Below, piece by piece: positions 61,020 through 64,000 of a DNA stretch of 64,000 nucleotides (its first letter is position 1; the number at the start of each line of letters is the position of its first letter). The stretch is from the NCBI GenBank assembly GCA_020746105.1, contig CM036619.1, forward strand, positions 6,168,561-6,232,560, written 5' to 3'. The stretch comes from Trogon surrucura (Eukaryota > Chordata > Aves > Trogoniformes > Trogonidae). The position numbers and the translations under genes were made by a program. The notes below the pieces were generated by a model. The model had not been told where the DNA came from. It made no database searches and saw only the letters and a list, made by a program, of their open reading frames with translations.

Positions 61020-61985
61020 GTCACAGAATCACAGAATGTCAGGGATTGGAAGGGACCTCGAAAGATCATCAAGTCCAATCCCCCTGCCAGAGCAGGAACG
61101 CCTCGATAATGCTACATAGGAACATGTCCAGGCAGGTCTTGAATGTCTCCAGAGAAGGAGACTCCACAACCTCCCTGGGCAGCCTGTGCCAGGGCTCCGT
61201 CACCCTCACTGAGAAGAAGTTTCTTCTCGAGTTTAAGCGGAACCTCTTATGTTCCAGTTTCAGCCCATTACCCCTTGTCCTATCAGTGGTTGTCACCGAG
61301 AAGAGCCTGGCTCCATCCTCGTGACACTCACCCTTGATATATTTGTAAACATTAATGAGGTCACCCCTCAGCCTCCTCTTCTCCAAACTAAAGAGCCCCA
61401 GCTCCTTCAGTCTTTTCTCATAAGGGAGATGCTCCACTCCCTTAATCATCCTAGTTGCCCTGTGCTGGACTCTCTCCAGCAGTTCCCTGTCTTTCTTAAA
61501 CTGAGGGGCCCAGAACTGGACACGATATTCCAGATGGGGTCTCACCAGGGCAGAGTAGAGGGGAAGGAGAACCTCTCTCGACCTACTAACCACCCCCCTT
61601 CTAATACACCCCAGGATGCCATTGGCCTTCCTGGCCACAAGGGCACAGTGCTGGCTCATGGTCATCCTGCTGTCCACCAAGACTCCCAGGTCCCTTTCCC
61701 CTACACTACTCTCTAATAAGTCATTCCCCAACTTATACTGGAACCTGGGGTTGTTCCTACCCAGATGCAAGACTCTACACTTACCCTTGTTATATTTCAT
61801 TAAATTTTTCCCCGCCCAACGCTCCAGCCTGTCCAGGTCTCGCTGGATGGCAGCACAGCCTTCTGGCGTGTCAGCCGCTCCTCCCAGCTTGGTGTCATCA
61901 GCAAACTTGCTGATAGTCCTCTCTAGTCCCTCAGAGTCCCTGCATTGCTTCTCAGGAATAACTACAGACAAAGGTGCAATGTATT
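61020..61985 (-). mobile_element. CR1 LINE, ~970-bp 3' portion with open RT-end frame
   Basis: Antisense CR1 running from the 3' terminus (tcacagaatcacagaatgtc) into the reverse transcriptase. The minus-strand frame 61971-61069 is open for 300 codons. It includes [12 protein letters not shown] (the FADD catalytic motif of CR1 RT) and the usual ORF2 C-terminal wording ([38 protein letters not shown]). The 5' portion of ORF2 (endonuclease and most of RT) is absent, so this copy cannot move on its own. Confidence 0.95.
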
Positions 61986-63582
61986 CTCTCAGTAGTAGGA
62001 TGCAAAATCTTTCTTAAAGTGGCAATTTATTCTTCTGCTTTTTTTTTTTTTATTGGTGGCATATAAGAGATTTCCAGCAGAAAGTGTTTCAGTTGCTGCT
62101 TTTCTGACCAGTGACGTGTTTTTAAAGGCCGTGTTACTTCCCCAAAGACACTGAAAGAATTAGAATCAGGTATGCCGTAATGGAAGAGGACTGGTTAGGA
62201 TTGTGGTGTCTGTGCAAGATTCTAAGCAGGGTATTTAAGGCCTTTTGACATGATACAGTCAAAAAGGGTATCGTGCTTTAAAATGCTTGGAATTTCAAAT
62301 ACATCGTAGCCACTTAGTCCCACTAAAAAGCTTCTGGGACTCAGGAAAGCTAGGCTAGGCTAAGTATTTGATGATTATTTAAGCAATCTTCTGCATTTAG
62401 TCAATCACCATAAATCTTATTTAGAAATGCCAGCATATACATTTGTAAAATATGGGCATGATGAAGCAGAGTGGAGCTTTTAAGAAGTGTCAGGAGAGCT
62501 ACTTCTTGTGGCTTTTCACCTGGCTCTTGGCCTTCTCCAAATGCAGCACATTAGCCAAATTCCTTACAGTGCATCCTACTAATGCGAAGTGTACTTGTGG
62601 AACAGGTAAATCTGTTTCACAGCCCCTAACAACATTTCCCTCCAAGCAGAGACAAAAATCTTTTAAAATGCTTAAAATCCCACCGTAATCTCTTTCTTTA
62701 AGGGATCTTTAAATCTTTCATAGGTAGTGATTGACTTGAATGTCCCAATTGCATTTGCATACGCAGAGCTTGGAAGGGATGGATTAAATGATTTAATTAA
62801 TTGCCCACCCTGCTTGGCTCAGATGGGTGCGATATACCAGTGATATTTATCTGACGGGTGTTCCTCTCCTCTTTGTCCTTTGGACTTGTTGTTCCCTGTG
62901 CTGTTCCTCAGTCCAGGCTTATGGAATAAAACGGATAAATAAAAGAAATGGGTAAGATGCTTAAGCAGTTTGTACCAGTGCAGCAGTGTGGAAGGCACAC
63001 AAGGAGCCCTGAACATCTGACCTCTCCTTCAGATATGGCTGCGTGCCTTGTTGGATAGGAAAGCAGGTATCAATTAAGACCATGGCAATTAAAAGATTGC
63101 CTCACACTCAGAGTTCTTTGTTTATCTAAATATAGCATTCAGATAACACTTAGCTTATCAATCCTGTGCAAAATCCTTTTAATCTGATGTACGTCTTGCT
63201 TCAGAGAATGTCTACAAGGCAGAGAAGTTCTGTTGCCACATTTTCAAAGACTGGGTGCCATAGCATGTGATAGAGAGGTGATTTGGCTCTTAAAAATTCT
63301 GACCTGGGCTGGGATTCAGAGCTATATCTCTTAAGCAGCAAGCAGGAAATCTTGCCATTTACTAAATTGCCAGTTTTGACTTCATGTGGCTGAGCATGGC
63401 AAATAAAGCTAAGGACATCAGCCAAAGACATACTGTGAGCAGACCCAAGTCCTGTGGCTCTTTTAAGCCACTTCTGCAAGCTGGTGAGCTCTGGAACAGA
63501 TCAAAAGGATAGATTCAGCTGGGATTTTAAGAGCTAGCTTTAGACACAAATATTATCTGCATGTGAAGATCTGATGCTTAGT
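61986..63582. other. Intergenic, no gene seen
   Basis: Unique-looking AT-rich DNA with a T-run at about 62039-62053. The block 62740-63180 is discussed in the findings as a possible regulatory element. Confidence 0.5.
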
Positions 63583-63677
63583 GACAGGGTTTAGTGGTGG
63601 ACCTGGCACTGTTAGTTTAATGGTTGGACTCAGTGGGCTTAAAGGTCTTTTCCAACCTAAACGGTTCTATGATTATG
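63583..63677 (+). mobile_element. Short CR1 LINE 3' end
   Basis: Sense CR1: gacagggtttagtggtggac, ggttggactcagtgggctta, aaggtcttttccaacctaaa, cggttctatgatt. Confidence 0.85.
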
Positions 63678-64000
63678 ATGAATGGGACTTGTGTATAAAT
63701 GCCCAGATAATTGATTTCATTAACCAGTGGGCTTAGACCTCACTATAGAGCATATGTAAGAACTTCCTTTCTTTTATTTCCTCCTTTCTGTTGTACAAGG
63801 ATGCACGTAACTCTGTCATTTAGTGAGACAGTGCTGTGGCAGCCCGGGGGAAGTTGGAGAGTTGCATGTAAAATGCCAGCTTGCAGCAACACAGCCAGCT
63901 CTGCCAGCTTGTGTGGGCAAAGGTTTGACCTTGCTATTCTGTTTCGGGATGCCATTCTGGATGCCAGAACAGAACATGCTGCACTTGGGTGCCATGGTTT
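63678..64000. other. Intergenic, window edge
   Basis: No supported gene or repeat up to the end of the window. Confidence 0.5.

Noticed and set aside
61249-62017. Plus-strand open frames over 61249-61716 and 61616-62017
   Set aside because: These are antisense shadows of the CR1 ORF2 end.
26851-64000. First exon of FAM135B, expected downstream of COL22A1 by synteny
   Set aside because: No stretch matching a recognisable FAM135B coding start was seen on either strand. It probably lies beyond the window, or only a non-coding first exon falls inside it.
1-64000. tRNA, rRNA, CRISPR or bacterial-type operons
   Set aside because: No cloverleaf-like sequence, spaced repeat array or prokaryotic gene organisation was found. 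The window is vertebrate DNA.

Overview
The window is eukaryotic and almost certainly avian. It is intron-rich, contains about twenty copies or fragments of the CR1 LINE in both orientations (many ending in the typical TTCTATGATTCTATG-like 3' terminus), and carries an avian-type endogenous retroviral LTR with a decayed piece of its internal region. No bacterial, phage or CRISPR features are present.

Region 1 (1-8800, + strand) is the 3' end of a FACIT collagen gene that I recognise as COL22A1. Seven coding exons (280-7114) join in phase. They encode Gly-X-Y repeats, a short helical NC2 linker, a final COL1 domain with two imperfections, and the FACIT hallmark GQCDPTQC followed by a short NC1 tail and the stop codon. 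A long 3' UTR probably follows.

Region 2 (about 9700-15550, + strand) holds a second, much less familiar gene. A single long exon encodes about eight SDS22/Shoc2-like leucine-rich repeats. Phase-compatible splice sites give a three-exon model (12609-12665, 14298-14542, 14765-15548; 361 aa) that starts at a good Kozak ATG. A further well-spliced candidate exon lies upstream at 9732-9934. I cannot assign a symbol. In mammals the neighbour beyond the 3' end of COL22A1 is FAM135B, and I know of no LRR gene in that interval, so this is the most interesting locus in the window.

Region 3 (about 15,550-64,000) is a gene-poor stretch of roughly 48 kb. It contains CR1 copies, one CR1 nested inside another (44.4-45.5 kb), a partial ERV (24.3-26.85 kb), an uninterrupted CR1 RT-end reading frame (61.07-61.97 kb, - strand), and a pure (CCCTT)n/(AAGGG)n tract of about 130 bp at 37.84-37.97 kb that grew out of a CR1 end. 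Several AT-rich, repeat-free blocks with homeodomain/POU/GATA-like words may be distal enhancers, but this cannot be shown from one sequence. I saw no further protein-coding exons or RNA genes that I would defend.
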